This document shows positions 56,786 through 64,000 of a stretch of 64,000 bases of DNA, piece after piece. This DNA comes from Pictodentalium vernedei (lineage: Eukaryota; Mollusca; Scaphopoda; Dentaliida; Dentaliidae). The translations under genes were made by a program, and so were the position numbers. Every line of letters begins with the position of its first letter. Position 1 is the stretch's first letter. Location of the stretch: the NCBI GenBank assembly GCA_031216915.1, contig CM062289.1:57478577-57542576 (forward strand). Direction: 5' to 3'. The notes below the pieces were generated by a model. That model had not been told where the DNA came from. It was given only the letters and a program-made list of their open reading frames with translations, and made no database searches.

Positions 56786-57056
56786 AGTAGTTAGGGGAGC
56801 CACTATAGACCCAAGATCTGCTTACTTATAGACCCAAGAACTTATAGACCGAAGAACTTATAGGCCCAAGATTTGTGAAACTTATAGACCCAAGAACTTA
56901 TAGACCCAACATGTATGCACTGGTGGCACAGTGCATACATGTTGGGTCTATAAGTTCTTGGGTCTATAAGTTTCACAAATCTTGGGTCTATAAGTTCTTG
57001 GGTCTATAAGTTCTTGGGTCTGTAAGTAAGCAAATCTTGGGTCTATAGTGGCTCCG
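56786..57056. repeat. 270-bp palindrome
   Basis: gagccactatagacccaaga ... pairs with ...tcttgggtctatagtggctc, centre gcactggtggcacagtgc near 56921. The arms contain three or four copies of 'cttatagacccaagaa'. A foldback element or the terminal structure of the neighbouring element is possible; the sequence starts agtagttagg, loosely like the Polinton end agtagtatag. Confidence 0.75.
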
Positions 57057-57120
57057 CATCATGCATTATGACCAGCTCTTATTGTACATTTTTGCTTATA
57101 AGTTTATCACTGGAGGATGA

Positions 57121-57221
57121 GGGAACTGTTTTTGTCTTTTTTATAACAAAGACTTGGTTGTGTACATGAGAAGATATATGTCTTTCTAATAGTGTGGGTA
57201 GCCCTTAGAAGGGCTGTTTTT
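57121..57221 (+). repeat. Left inverted repeat of the two-gene cassette
   Basis: gggaactgtttttgtctttt ... tctttctaatagtgtgg, followed by a short hairpin (agcccttagaagggct) and a T-rich stretch. It pairs with 58463-58558. It lies just past the stop of the minus-strand gene, so the hairpin may serve in 3'-end formation. Confidence 0.8.
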
Positions 57222-57263
57222 GTTTTCATGTAGTGCAAGTCACTCAACAGTTAGCAATATTTT

Positions 57264-57733
57264 TCATGTATCGCCCAAGACCATCGAATCGTACCCGTTT
57301 CTTTTTTTAGGTTTAACAATATCATCAGATGATTCTTCCTCTGGAATAGGTTGTTGAATTACTTTATCTGTTTGTGTGGATGTAGTCACTAACTGTTTCC
57401 GTGCTTGACGTGCCCTTTTTCTCTTAGGTTGAGGTGTCGGTTCTGCCAACTCATATGGTACTGTTAAAGGAAGAGATGACACTTTGAATTCTATAGGAAC
57501 TGTAATCTTATCAGCTGAGAGAACAATCTTTTGGTGAGATGATTTCATGTCTTGTAGAGTCCCCAAGATTTTCTGTAATAATGTTTCATTTTTTTCATCT
57601 TGTGAAAAAGTATTATTCACCCTCTCACTTGGTATGATATCCTTTTGGTTTGGTATTCTCTGCTGTGTCATCAATGAGTTTGTCAATACGAATTAAATCG
57701 TTAAAATCATCTAGTATATTGTATTCGTCCATG
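57264..57733 (-). pseudogene. Hypothetical basic protein, left gene of mirrored cassette
   Basis: The ATG at 57731-57733 opens a 35-codon frame (MDEYNILDDFNDLIR). The longer downstream frame (57264 to about 57686) lacks an ATG start and contains QKILGTLQDMK, PKRKRARQARKQ (basic, nuclear-signal-like) and PIPEEESSDD. The simplest reading is one gene of about 155 codons broken by a frameshift near 57660-57690. Alternatively an intron or unusual start could be involved. No homologue is recognised. Its promoter side faces the gene at 58068. Confidence 0.45.
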
Positions 57734-57793
57734 ATTGAATGCAGAACAGGCGATTGCTTTTTATCAAATGAATTGTCTGGAATGTGTGTTAGA

Positions 57794-57991
57794 TTTTATA
57801 GACAATGCGAGGATCGCAAATGCACTGAAGAACGCTCACGCGACAATTTTGATCGAGTGCAGGAAAAAATTGTTGATAACAGACGTTTACTATCACAGCC
57901 GTCCGACGTCAACAATTTTTTACCATACTCGATCAAAATTGTCACGTGAGCGTTCTTCAGTGCATTTCCGATCCTCGCATTGTGTATAAAA
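57794..57991. promoter_or_regulatory. Palindromic bidirectional promoter
   Basis: Arms 57794-57876 and 57908-57991 are inverted copies, about 83 bp each, with a 31-bp loop. The outer ends are TATA boxes pointing outwards: TATAAAA (57794-57800 on the minus strand; 57985-57991 on the plus strand). They lie 61 and 77 bp from the ATGs at 57733 and 58068. The arms contain aatgcgaggatcg and aagaacgctcac. The layout gives each gene the same promoter. Confidence 0.8.
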
Positions 57992-58067
57992 AGAAGGTGA
58001 GTTGAGGATTTGGATACATTTCATCATCTGACTAAGAAAATCATCTTTTGACAGAGAGGAAAAAGAC

Positions 58068-58454
58068 ATGGACCCAACGAAGATCAATTACAGTTCAGTA
58101 GAGAGTTATGAGAGAACCAAGAAACAGAGGGCCGATGAAGAATTCGCCTTGGCTTTGAGAAAGTGGTGGTCGGCAACACTTTCGATGGAAGAACAACTTA
58201 AGAAGATTGGAGACCACCCTTTCGTTAAAGCCGCCACACGTCCGTTCGGGGAGATCCAGTACAAGAATCGACCTAAACACTGGTTTGATCTCCCCGTACA
58301 TTTGCAGGAGGAAGCTCTTGTGGGGAAAAGCTACACATGGGAGCAAGATTGCTTTACAGATGAAGAGATGCTAGCAACAACCATAGACGCGTGGGAAGGT
58401 GAATTCTTCACCGAAGAAGAGATGGCTTTACCACATAGCTCTCTGTGGAACTGA
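58068..58454 (+). CDS. Hypothetical acidic protein, right gene of mirrored cassette
   Basis: 128 residues from an ATG with a downstream TGA, unbroken. The composition is charged: ERTKKQRADEEFALALRKWW near the N-terminus, HWFDLPVHLQEEAL in the middle, and acidic repeats FTDEEMLATT / FTEEEMALPH at the end. No family is recognised. A possible 5'-UTR intron is suggested by GTGAGT at 57997 and an AG before the ATG. Its acidic C-terminus suggests a regulator or adaptor, but that is speculation. The partner gene is divergent at 57264. Confidence 0.6.
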   Translation: MDPTKINYSSVESYERTKKQRADEEFALALRKWWSATLSMEEQLKKIGDHPFVKAATRPFGEIQYKNRPKHWFDLPVHLQEEALVGKSYTWEQDCFTDEEMLATTIDAWEGEFFTEEEMALPHSSLWN

Positions 58455-58462
58455 AGATTTTT

Positions 58463-58558
58463 AAAAACGGCCCTTTTCAGGGCCAACCACACTATTAGAA
58501 AGAGATCTTCTCATGTACACAATCAAGTCTTTGTTATGAAAAGACAAAAAACAGTTCC
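58463..58558 (-). repeat. Right inverted repeat of the two-gene cassette
   Basis: Begins with a hairpin (ggcccttttcagggcc) just after the stop of the plus-strand gene, then ccacactattagaaagagat ... gacaaaaaacagttccc. This is the complement of 57121-57221 with a few differences. Both gene ends therefore have the same hairpin-plus-repeat layout. Confidence 0.8.
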
Positions 58559-59435
58559 CTCCCTAGAGTGTGACCCAATGTCTATATTAATTTAAAATCA
58601 TTTTATATTAGGGGTTATCCATGTGGTTTTGGGTTGTCATCTCTCCACCCTGTGTATACAACTTCTATAAATGGGGAAATGGCATTTTGTGTGTCTTCTT
58701 GTGTTTTGTTGTGAGCATAAGGAATTATGCTTACAATAAAACACAAGAACACATGCACAAAATAAAAAAAAACTTAAGGATTCGCGTTGTGGTCGAACTC
58801 TCTGTGATAGTTGTTTTCTCTATAGTATTGTATGTTTAGCAATCAAAAAATTTCTCTACAGTATAAACTGTATATCAGGTTACACTATAAAAGTTTTTGA
58901 TAAGTATGCATACAATATTAAAACCTAAATACTCTCAGTGAAAAAAGAGAAGTGACTCTTAACTCTTTTTTACTGTTGGGAAATAATAGGGACACGGTGA
59001 TAAAAAAGGGATTATAGGACTAACCTAACAAAATCGACTAAACTATCACAGAGGTTTTAACAAAAAACAAAACTGTATTTAAAGTTGAATCATTATATTG
59101 AAATGAAATCTGAACATATATACACCGAGATCTGAGTTTGCCTATCCATGAGAAAACCTATTTACATCAAGATTCTTTTTTATGCTAGTTTTTTATTTAA
59201 CAGCCAATATTGTTTTTTGAAAACAATCTTGGGAGTCAGATAAAAAACTGATATCACTCAAGTGATCTGATTTTGAAACAAATATAAAAAATAACTAAAA
59301 AACCCTATCTCTCTGTTACACAAATGTCTGGCGAAAATTATATAATAGATGATTGACTTTAATATAAAATTAAAAACTAAAAAATGTAAAAAATTACCTC
59401 TGTGGGATTGTTTTGACACCTGATATTTATTACAG
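58559..59435. other. AT-rich spacer left of element 2 genes
   Basis: Contains a 25-bp-arm hairpin at 58696-58749 (ttcttgtgttttgttgtgag ... loop ggaa). No gene is recognised between 58760 and 59435. Confidence 0.4.
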
Positions 59436-59906
59436 TTATTTCAAATAATGTCTATAAGTTTGCTCAAACCATCGTCGAACATCTCTATCATTCTCTTGGA
59501 AATCTCTTGGATCAAATTTGATAGTAAGAACTGTCTCTAAATCATATCCTCTAGCAAGATGATCTAAAGCAAATATACAGTACATTCCACACACAACAGT
59601 AAATTCACTTTGTAGTCTCATTGTATTTATTGTCCAGGAATCTGTATTTTTCACTATGAAATTGTATATGTCTCTATCTATTGGTGGTAAACCATATGAA
59701 TCAAAGTAGATAGCAGAATAATTGTCTTTAAAATATATTGCTATCCAATGTTCTCCTGGTTCTTTTGATGAATCTGTGTTCACAATATATGCTTGTCTGT
59801 GTTTAGGTTTTTGTTTTGGTAACAAGTCTTTTGAACACACTTTTCCATTTAAGGATGATAACCTTTGAGAACTGTCAAGTATAGTTTGTAATTGTATGGT
59901 TTCCAT
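59436..59906 (-). CDS. Adenain-like maturation protease of element 2
   Basis: 156 residues from the Met of METIQLQ, chosen over an earlier Met because it aligns with the element 1 start (MNTLQLE). Catalytic features are GEHWIAIYF (His), IYFDSYGLP (acidic) and VVCGMYCIFAL (Cys); the element 1 Gln is Met here. The C-terminal RDVRRWFEQTY tail, missing by frameshift in element 1, is intact. It would process capsid precursors. It is the last gene recognised in this block. Confidence 0.85.
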   Translation of the reverse strand: METIQLQTILDSSQRLSSLNGKVCSKDLLPKQKPKHRQAYIVNTDSSKEPGEHWIAIYFKDNYSAIYFDSYGLPPIDRDIYNFIVKNTDSWTINTMRLQSEFTVVCGMYCIFALDHLARGYDLETVLTIKFDPRDFQENDRDVRRWFEQTYRHYLK

Positions 59907-59981
59907 CTTCTTAGCCTTGAAAAAAGCTGGCACGGAGCTGTTAATCAAGATATGCTGTATAATATGACCAGTCTCTTTTAA

Positions 59982-60227
59982 CTAATATTCTAATAAGTTT
60001 ATTTTTCTTGCTCTCTTGTGTAGATTATATAGTATAGTCACTGGACACACTTTCTGTAAACACTCTGCAATGTTCATATCTATTAATGTTGTGTTGGTTT
60101 GATTTTCTTCTTCACAGATATTTTTCATTTTCTGTTGAATGGATTTTGTCAGTTCTATCACTACACATTCTTGAAATAATGTTTGTATTTTTTCTTTACA
60201 CATCTTGCAATGTTCACACTGACTCAT
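59982..60227 (-). CDS. Small Cys-rich protein, element 2 specific
   Basis: 81 residues starting six bases after the capsid stop. The N-terminus has CEHCKMCKEK and later single Cys residues (FQECV, NICEEE, ECLQKVC), a possible zinc site. The C-terminus is basic (LHKRARK). Element 1 has nothing at this position, where capsid and protease overlap. Function is unknown. An open frame of this size in AT-rich DNA, tightly packed between two genes, is likely real. Confidence 0.6.
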   Translation of the reverse strand: MSQCEHCKMCKEKIQTLFQECVVIELTKSIQQKMKNICEEENQTNTTLIDMNIAECLQKVCPVTILYNLHKRARKINLLEY

Positions 60228-60232
60228 CTTGT

Positions 60233-61531
60233 TTAATAGTCAAATATCACTTCTCTGAATTTGTTGATTTCTATCTCACTATCAAATTCTGCATAGACAA
60301 CAACATTGATCACCTCTGGAAGAGCTTGAGCAAACTGAAGTTCAAACCGAAGATTGTCAGACTTTATTGGGTGAGCCAAGGGCCCACTACTACTCTGATC
60401 AGGTGTCAAATCAATACCCCAAAGGGTATACCCTTTTGCATAATCCTGCAAAGATAAATTAAATGATTGATTTTGTCCAAAATAGCCCATAGCTTCATAC
60501 AATGATAAATATGAATTTAGATAAAGTCCACCTTCAAAATTCGGTTCAAAGGGACGTGCTTTAATGGAATGTCCATCTGTTGTGATTTCCAACTTATTCA
60601 GATTGAAATGTTGAAAATTAAATGGATTAGTGCCAATATCTCCATTTATATCTCTATTACTAATTAAACCAAGAATAATTCGTTTTGGCATCTGTTTATG
60701 AAACAGATAGTCTTCTATTTTTGAATGAAGACCACTTCCAATAGTAAAAGTTTTAATTTCACTACGTCTTATGGGCATTTTATAATTTGTTCGATCTATT
60801 TGTGCATTAAGATCATTCGCAAATTTTGGAAATAAATCCAATGCCGGTATTCTGAATATGGCTTTTTGAATTTCTATTTTTCCATTTTCACTACCAATCA
60901 AACAAAATTTAGTTGGAGCACGATGCAATTTAATTCTCATCTCAACTCCATTTGGTAAATACTTATCTTGCACAAACAGATCTAAATGCAGTTTTCCTCT
61001 TAGTTGTACATTTTTGCTACCACCAATTATTTTAGCTCGCTCAGTCAAACCTTTGTTCGAAGAAGCTTTACTAGATTCTGAGTGGTGTCCAGGACTATCT
61101 GTATACCACATCTCACTAGCAGCTAGATGTGTTTTTTTCACATCTCTTGAATAACTAAGAAAATTCTCAAAATATGCTCTATAAGGATAAAGATCTGTAT
61201 TGGTGGTGATAAGATTCCCATTCAGTGTTACATCAATGTTACTGAACATGCTATGAAAAAAATTATTGATAGGAGCAATTTGTGTATCTCCAGCCAAAAC
61301 ACTCCCATCTTGTTTTGTAATTTTAAATGGAACTTCAAGTGTAGATGCTGCAAGATCTAACCACTTGGTTGTTTGTCTTGGAATTAAAAATTCTGTTGGT
61401 GAAGAATTATTTAAAGATGCAATAGGAAATTGTTCAATTTCACCAATATTTTCTATACCACTTGATGTTGGTGATACATTATCTGGATCAAAACTACTAC
61501 CAAAATGTTCGCAAGATCCATGTAACATCAT
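60233..61531 (-). CDS. Major capsid protein of element 2
   Basis: 432 residues, unbroken, starting with ATGATG that overlaps the upstream stop. Landmarks are HSMFSNIDVTLN (about 90), YPYRAYFENFLSYS (about 112), LHLDLFVQDKYLPNG (about 178), KQMPKRIILGLI (about 280), KGYTLWGIDLTPDQ (about 370) and INVVVYAEFDSEIEI (about 410). The same landmarks occur in the broken element 1 gene. The length and the C-terminal strand motif fit the double-jelly-roll capsid of Polintons; the fold is inferred. Confidence 0.8.
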   Translation of the reverse strand: MMLHGSCEHFGSSFDPDNVSPTSSGIENIGEIEQFPIASLNNSSPTEFLIPRQTTKWLDLAASTLEVPFKITKQDGSVLAGDTQIAPINNFFHSMFSNIDVTLNGNLITTNTDLYPYRAYFENFLSYSRDVKKTHLAASEMWYTDSPGHHSESSKASSNKGLTERAKIIGGSKNVQLRGKLHLDLFVQDKYLPNGVEMRIKLHRAPTKFCLIGSENGKIEIQKAIFRIPALDLFPKFANDLNAQIDRTNYKMPIRRSEIKTFTIGSGLHSKIEDYLFHKQMPKRIILGLISNRDINGDIGTNPFNFQHFNLNKLEITTDGHSIKARPFEPNFEGGLYLNSYLSLYEAMGYFGQNQSFNLSLQDYAKGYTLWGIDLTPDQSSSGPLAHPIKSDNLRFELQFAQALPEVINVVVYAEFDSEIEINKFREVIFDY

Positions 61532-61914
61532 GATTTTTTTCTATCAAATATATCAAGTGGTCTTGATTTTCGTTTTGAATAAGCTTGTCTTTGACGTGTC
61601 TTACCTCTATGAGAACGAACCACAGACTGACGTTTTCGTTTTTGTTTTTGTCTTTTTATACCTAAAGCAGATTCACCAACTGATTTCAAAAGATCTTTTC
61701 CATGAGTTAATAAAATGTCTTTAGGTGCTTTACGTTTTTTTATCAATTCATTTGCTATTTCTAAACCATGTCTTAATCCATCTCTCTTTAAGGTTTGAAA
61801 TGCATTTTTTGCAATTGGTTTTATAAATGGTGCAGCTGTTCTTATTGCTGTGCGAAAAATAGACCCTAATCCATATCCATATTGCCGTGGTACACCTTGA
61901 TACACCGGCATCAT
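61528..61914 (-). CDS. pX/core-like basic virion protein of element 2
   Basis: 128 residues. GYGLGSIFRTAIRTAAPFIK near the N-terminus is the family hallmark, followed by an amphipathic helix region (IANELIKKRK) and a strongly basic C-terminus (KRQKQKRKRQ ... KTRQRQAYSKRKSR). Adenovirus-type counterparts coat or condense DNA. Intact here; the element 1 counterpart has a stop before GYGLG. The stop overlaps the capsid start. Confidence 0.75.
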   Translation of the reverse strand: MMPVYQGVPRQYGYGLGSIFRTAIRTAAPFIKPIAKNAFQTLKRDGLRHGLEIANELIKKRKAPKDILLTHGKDLLKSVGESALGIKRQKQKRKRQSVVRSHRGKTRQRQAYSKRKSRPLDIFDRKKS

Positions 61915-61916
61915 TT

Positions 61917-62762
61917 TTACAAATTTAATTTATGTCTCTGTTGAAAATGCAACTTGACAACTGTCTTGCCACTTACAAACTGAATGGGTTTACCAGTGTT
62001 CCAATTTATATTTATACTAATCTGATCAAAATAATATTTTGATACTGGTACGTAATGTACATTATCAAATTCTATATGAGTATGTAGAGACTCTTTATGT
62101 GATTCAAATGGAAACACACGTAAAATAGGTGCTTCAATATCACCTAAAAATGTATAATCTGCTATGTCAGCATAAATAAAGATTTGATTGAAATCCACAT
62201 TTAAGTCCACATTATATTTAAATGTATCTTTTGATGTGTTAGGAAAAATGACAGGAAAACTATCTTTACATCCCAATTTTTGTAATAAACTTTCTGACAT
62301 TTTAATACCCACTTTCCCAATACTATTTCCTACTATTTTTACACGCCCTTGGAGACTTGAAAATCCAACATGAAATAATACATCAAATGATTTAAATATG
62401 TCTCCAAGTTTTTCTTGAATTTCTGTTTGCATTGCATCTATGACATGAGCGCCATTTGAATATGCACCTGATAAAATATTTAATTCAACAGCAGCAACAC
62501 CTTTGTGTAATGTATGTTTCAATTTCGTTTTATTAATACGATTTGATATGTTGCTATCTGTCACAAAGATTTTAAAAACAGATTCTTCATCTGTAATATT
62601 TTTTGCTTCCGAAGGTAAAATTACTTCAACTAATCCCACTTCCCAATGTTCTTTATCAACATGAATGGGTTTAGATAATTGTGTTTGAAAACAACATTGG
62701 TTATTATTTGGAAACATATTCATAGAACTATCACTCAGAAGTGTTACGTAAAATGAATTCAT
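61917..62762 (-). CDS. Penton-like minor capsid protein of element 2
   Basis: 281 residues from a clear ATG. SSMNMFPNN, HWEVGLVEVILP, YVPVSKYYFDQI and a closing KTVVKLHFQQ strand match element 1 (SSMNVFPEN, EWEVGLVEIQYP, YVPVERKNFSTV, KVTVTLHFG). About 36 residues longer, mainly between the conserved ends. It overlaps the TM gene by 32 bases. The vertex role is inferred from gene order. Confidence 0.8.
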   Translation of the reverse strand: MNSFYVTLLSDSSMNMFPNNNQCCFQTQLSKPIHVDKEHWEVGLVEVILPSEAKNITDEESVFKIFVTDSNISNRINKTKLKHTLHKGVAAVELNILSGAYSNGAHVIDAMQTEIQEKLGDIFKSFDVLFHVGFSSLQGRVKIVGNSIGKVGIKMSESLLQKLGCKDSFPVIFPNTSKDTFKYNVDLNVDFNQIFIYADIADYTFLGDIEAPILRVFPFESHKESLHTHIEFDNVHYVPVSKYYFDQISININWNTGKPIQFVSGKTVVKLHFQQRHKLNL

Positions 62763-63045
62763 TTTTCTTATCTTGTGGTTGTTTCAAATATTTTAAACCT
62801 GGACTTGGAAGAATATATCCTAATGAACTACTTAATAACACCAACCACAATTCTTTATCAGGGCTTTGTAAACTCAAATGTGCAATGGCAGTAATTATAA
62901 TACCATAAATGATAATAATCTGTGTGAAATAAGTGACTTGATTTTTTGCAACACGATTTCCACAAATTTTAAATTGTTGACTTTGTTGACTTTGTACATC
63001 AACACTTGTGGTTTCATTAGGTAATGAAGTTTCATTTGATGACAT
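62731..63045 (-). CDS. Two-transmembrane protein of element 2
   Basis: 104 residues: a Ser/Thr/Gln-rich N-terminus, then VTYFTQIIIIYGIIITAIA and LWLVLLSSSLGYILPSPG, two membrane spans homologous to the element 1 protein. The tail is longer than in element 1 and overlaps the next gene. Confidence 0.75.
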   Translation of the reverse strand: MSSNETSLPNETTSVDVQSQQSQQFKICGNRVAKNQVTYFTQIIIIYGIIITAIAHLSLQSPDKELWLVLLSSSLGYILPSPGLKYLKQPQDKKNEFILRNTSE

Positions 63046-63052
63046 ATTCTTT

Positions 63053-64000
63053 TTATATCAAATCTGATTCTGCTATCCAACTATCAAATTTCTTTGGATA
63101 ACCTTCCCAATGTACTTTAAGTTCTTTAATAATTTTCTTTCCCACACGTCTTGACCGTCTATTAAGAATTGATTCAATTATATATTTTTTATCATCTTTT
63201 ATACTTTGAATTTCTTGTGGATAAAATGTCCCTTGTATATTTTCACCACCCATATCTTCAAGTTTATAAGTGGGTGGTATTGTATGTTTTACATGAGTAA
63301 TTTTAAATAACTCTTTTGTCCAATTTGGTAAATACCCTTTTTCAAATGTACGTTTCGTTTTATTAATACGTACTATATCACCAACTTTAAATTGTATTTT
63401 TTTCTTTTTAGATTTTTTTTTACCATACAAATGTTGAGATACTTCTACTTCATTTTTAATGATACTGAAGCAGGAGCTCTCTGAATACTTTGATGAAAAC
63501 TATGATTATATCCATCAACTAAATTTTGTATTATTAAATTAATGTACGTTTGTGTGTAAAATATTTCCACATTCGTGTTTTCAATGTGCATTGAAAACGT
63601 TCAACAATACTAGCTTTGGTTTCAGGATTTTCTGTTGTGAAGAAATGAATGTTTTGTTTCTTTAAAAATTTTTGTACATCTTTATTTTTAAATTCAGAAC
63701 CTTTATCAGATTGTAATGATAATGGTTTACGTCCAGAAGTTTTCAAAATACTCTGAAAAGATTTTGTTAATGTCTCTCCTGATTTATTGTGAATGGGTAT
63801 TACCCATGCATATTTGGAAAATACATCAATAACACAAACTAAATAACGAAATTGGTCATTGTAAGATTGTAAACTTTGTAAGTCTGCTAAATCAATCTGC
63901 CATTGATGATCAATACCACCCACTATAGTCTTACATCTTGAAAACTTTTTACGGATGGGTTTATGTAAAGTATAAGTTCTTTCTCCTTTCAACCATTTTT
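63053..64000 (-). pseudogene. Integrase of element 2, frameshifted, N-terminus off window
   Basis: The rve core has the first Asp (WQIDLADLQ), second Asp (LQSDKGSEF) and Glu (ASIVERFQCTLK). The linker VGDIVRINKTKRTFEK and chromodomain (IIESILNRRSRRV ... VHWEGYPKKFDSWI) are open at 63053-63430. Between 63430 and 63540 the frame changes twice, with stops in the N-terminal frame just after KRTLI. The chromodomain Trp lost in element 1 is present. The start lies beyond 64000. Confidence 0.85.

Larger units (their letters stand above)
59436..64000 (-). mobile_element. Second Polinton (element 2), virion block, runs past window end
   Basis: Six genes on the minus strand in the same order as element 1: integrase, two-TM protein, penton-like, pX-like, capsid, protease, with an extra Cys-rich ORF between the last two. 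Proteins are clearly homologous but far diverged, and genes are AT-rich and Lys/Asn-rich. So this is a different lineage rather than a duplicate. PolB and the packaging genes are not in view. The left end is undefined: it may be near 59400, at the 58.5-kb inverted repeat, or at 56786. Confidence 0.85.

Overview
This is a gene-poor, repeat-dense stretch of a metazoan nuclear genome, most likely a marine invertebrate. I base that on the number of DNA transposons, tRNA-derived SINEs and foldback elements, and on Polinton/Maverick protein families typical of aquatic invertebrates. The species cannot be read from the sequence. I see no rRNA, standalone tRNA, CRISPR array or clear host gene. The window is a nest of mobile elements inside tandem-repeat arrays and an old segmental duplication.

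Layout. 1-156 is the tail of a PolB gene (+). 850-4330 holds remnants of a third, badly decayed Polinton (RING, BIR, protease, capsid, PC4-like), cut by small palindromic MITEs. 4.9-8.4 kb has a MITE, a SINE split by another DNA element, and a broken Tc1/mariner transposase. 8.4-16.2 kb is tandem repeats (about 45-75 bp units, then about 335 bp units). 16510-32845 is a complete but mutated 16.3-kb Polinton (element 1) with 1-kb terminal inverted repeats and a 6-bp target duplication. 32.8-39.4 kb continues the host duplication. 40688-45852 is a 5.2-kb foldback element whose arms carry arrays of an 18-bp palindrome. 45.9-53.6 kb is the second copy of the duplicated segment and keeps the unoccupied Polinton target. 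54.5-56.25 kb is a 127-bp tandem array. 57.1-58.6 kb is a mirror-symmetric two-gene cassette. 59.4-64 kb is the virion block of a second, diverged and better preserved Polinton (element 2), which runs off the window.

Element 1 encodes, all on the minus strand, a C2H2-finger PolB, a PC4-like protein, a packaging ATPase, two conserved proteins of unknown role, a retroviral-type integrase with chromodomain, a two-TM protein, a penton-like and a double-jelly-roll-like capsid protein, a pX-like basic protein, an adenain-like protease, a small basic protein and a BIR-RING inhibitor of apoptosis. Together these would replicate, integrate, package and mature a virus-like particle and restrain host cell death. 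PolB, integrase, capsid, protease, the pX-like gene and one conserved gene carry stops, frameshifts or a SINE insertion. The penton-like frame is open but has no initiating ATG. The ATPase, IAP, PC4-like and small genes are still open. Element 2 shows the same block order (integrase, TM, penton-like, pX-like, capsid, protease) with AT-rich, mostly open genes.

Novelty. The strongest candidates are the 57.1-58.6 kb cassette (divergent genes, palindromic bidirectional promoter, matching inverted repeats past both 3' ends), the foldback element with its terminal 18-bp palindrome arrays, and the upstream module shared by the PC4-like gene and PolB in element 1.
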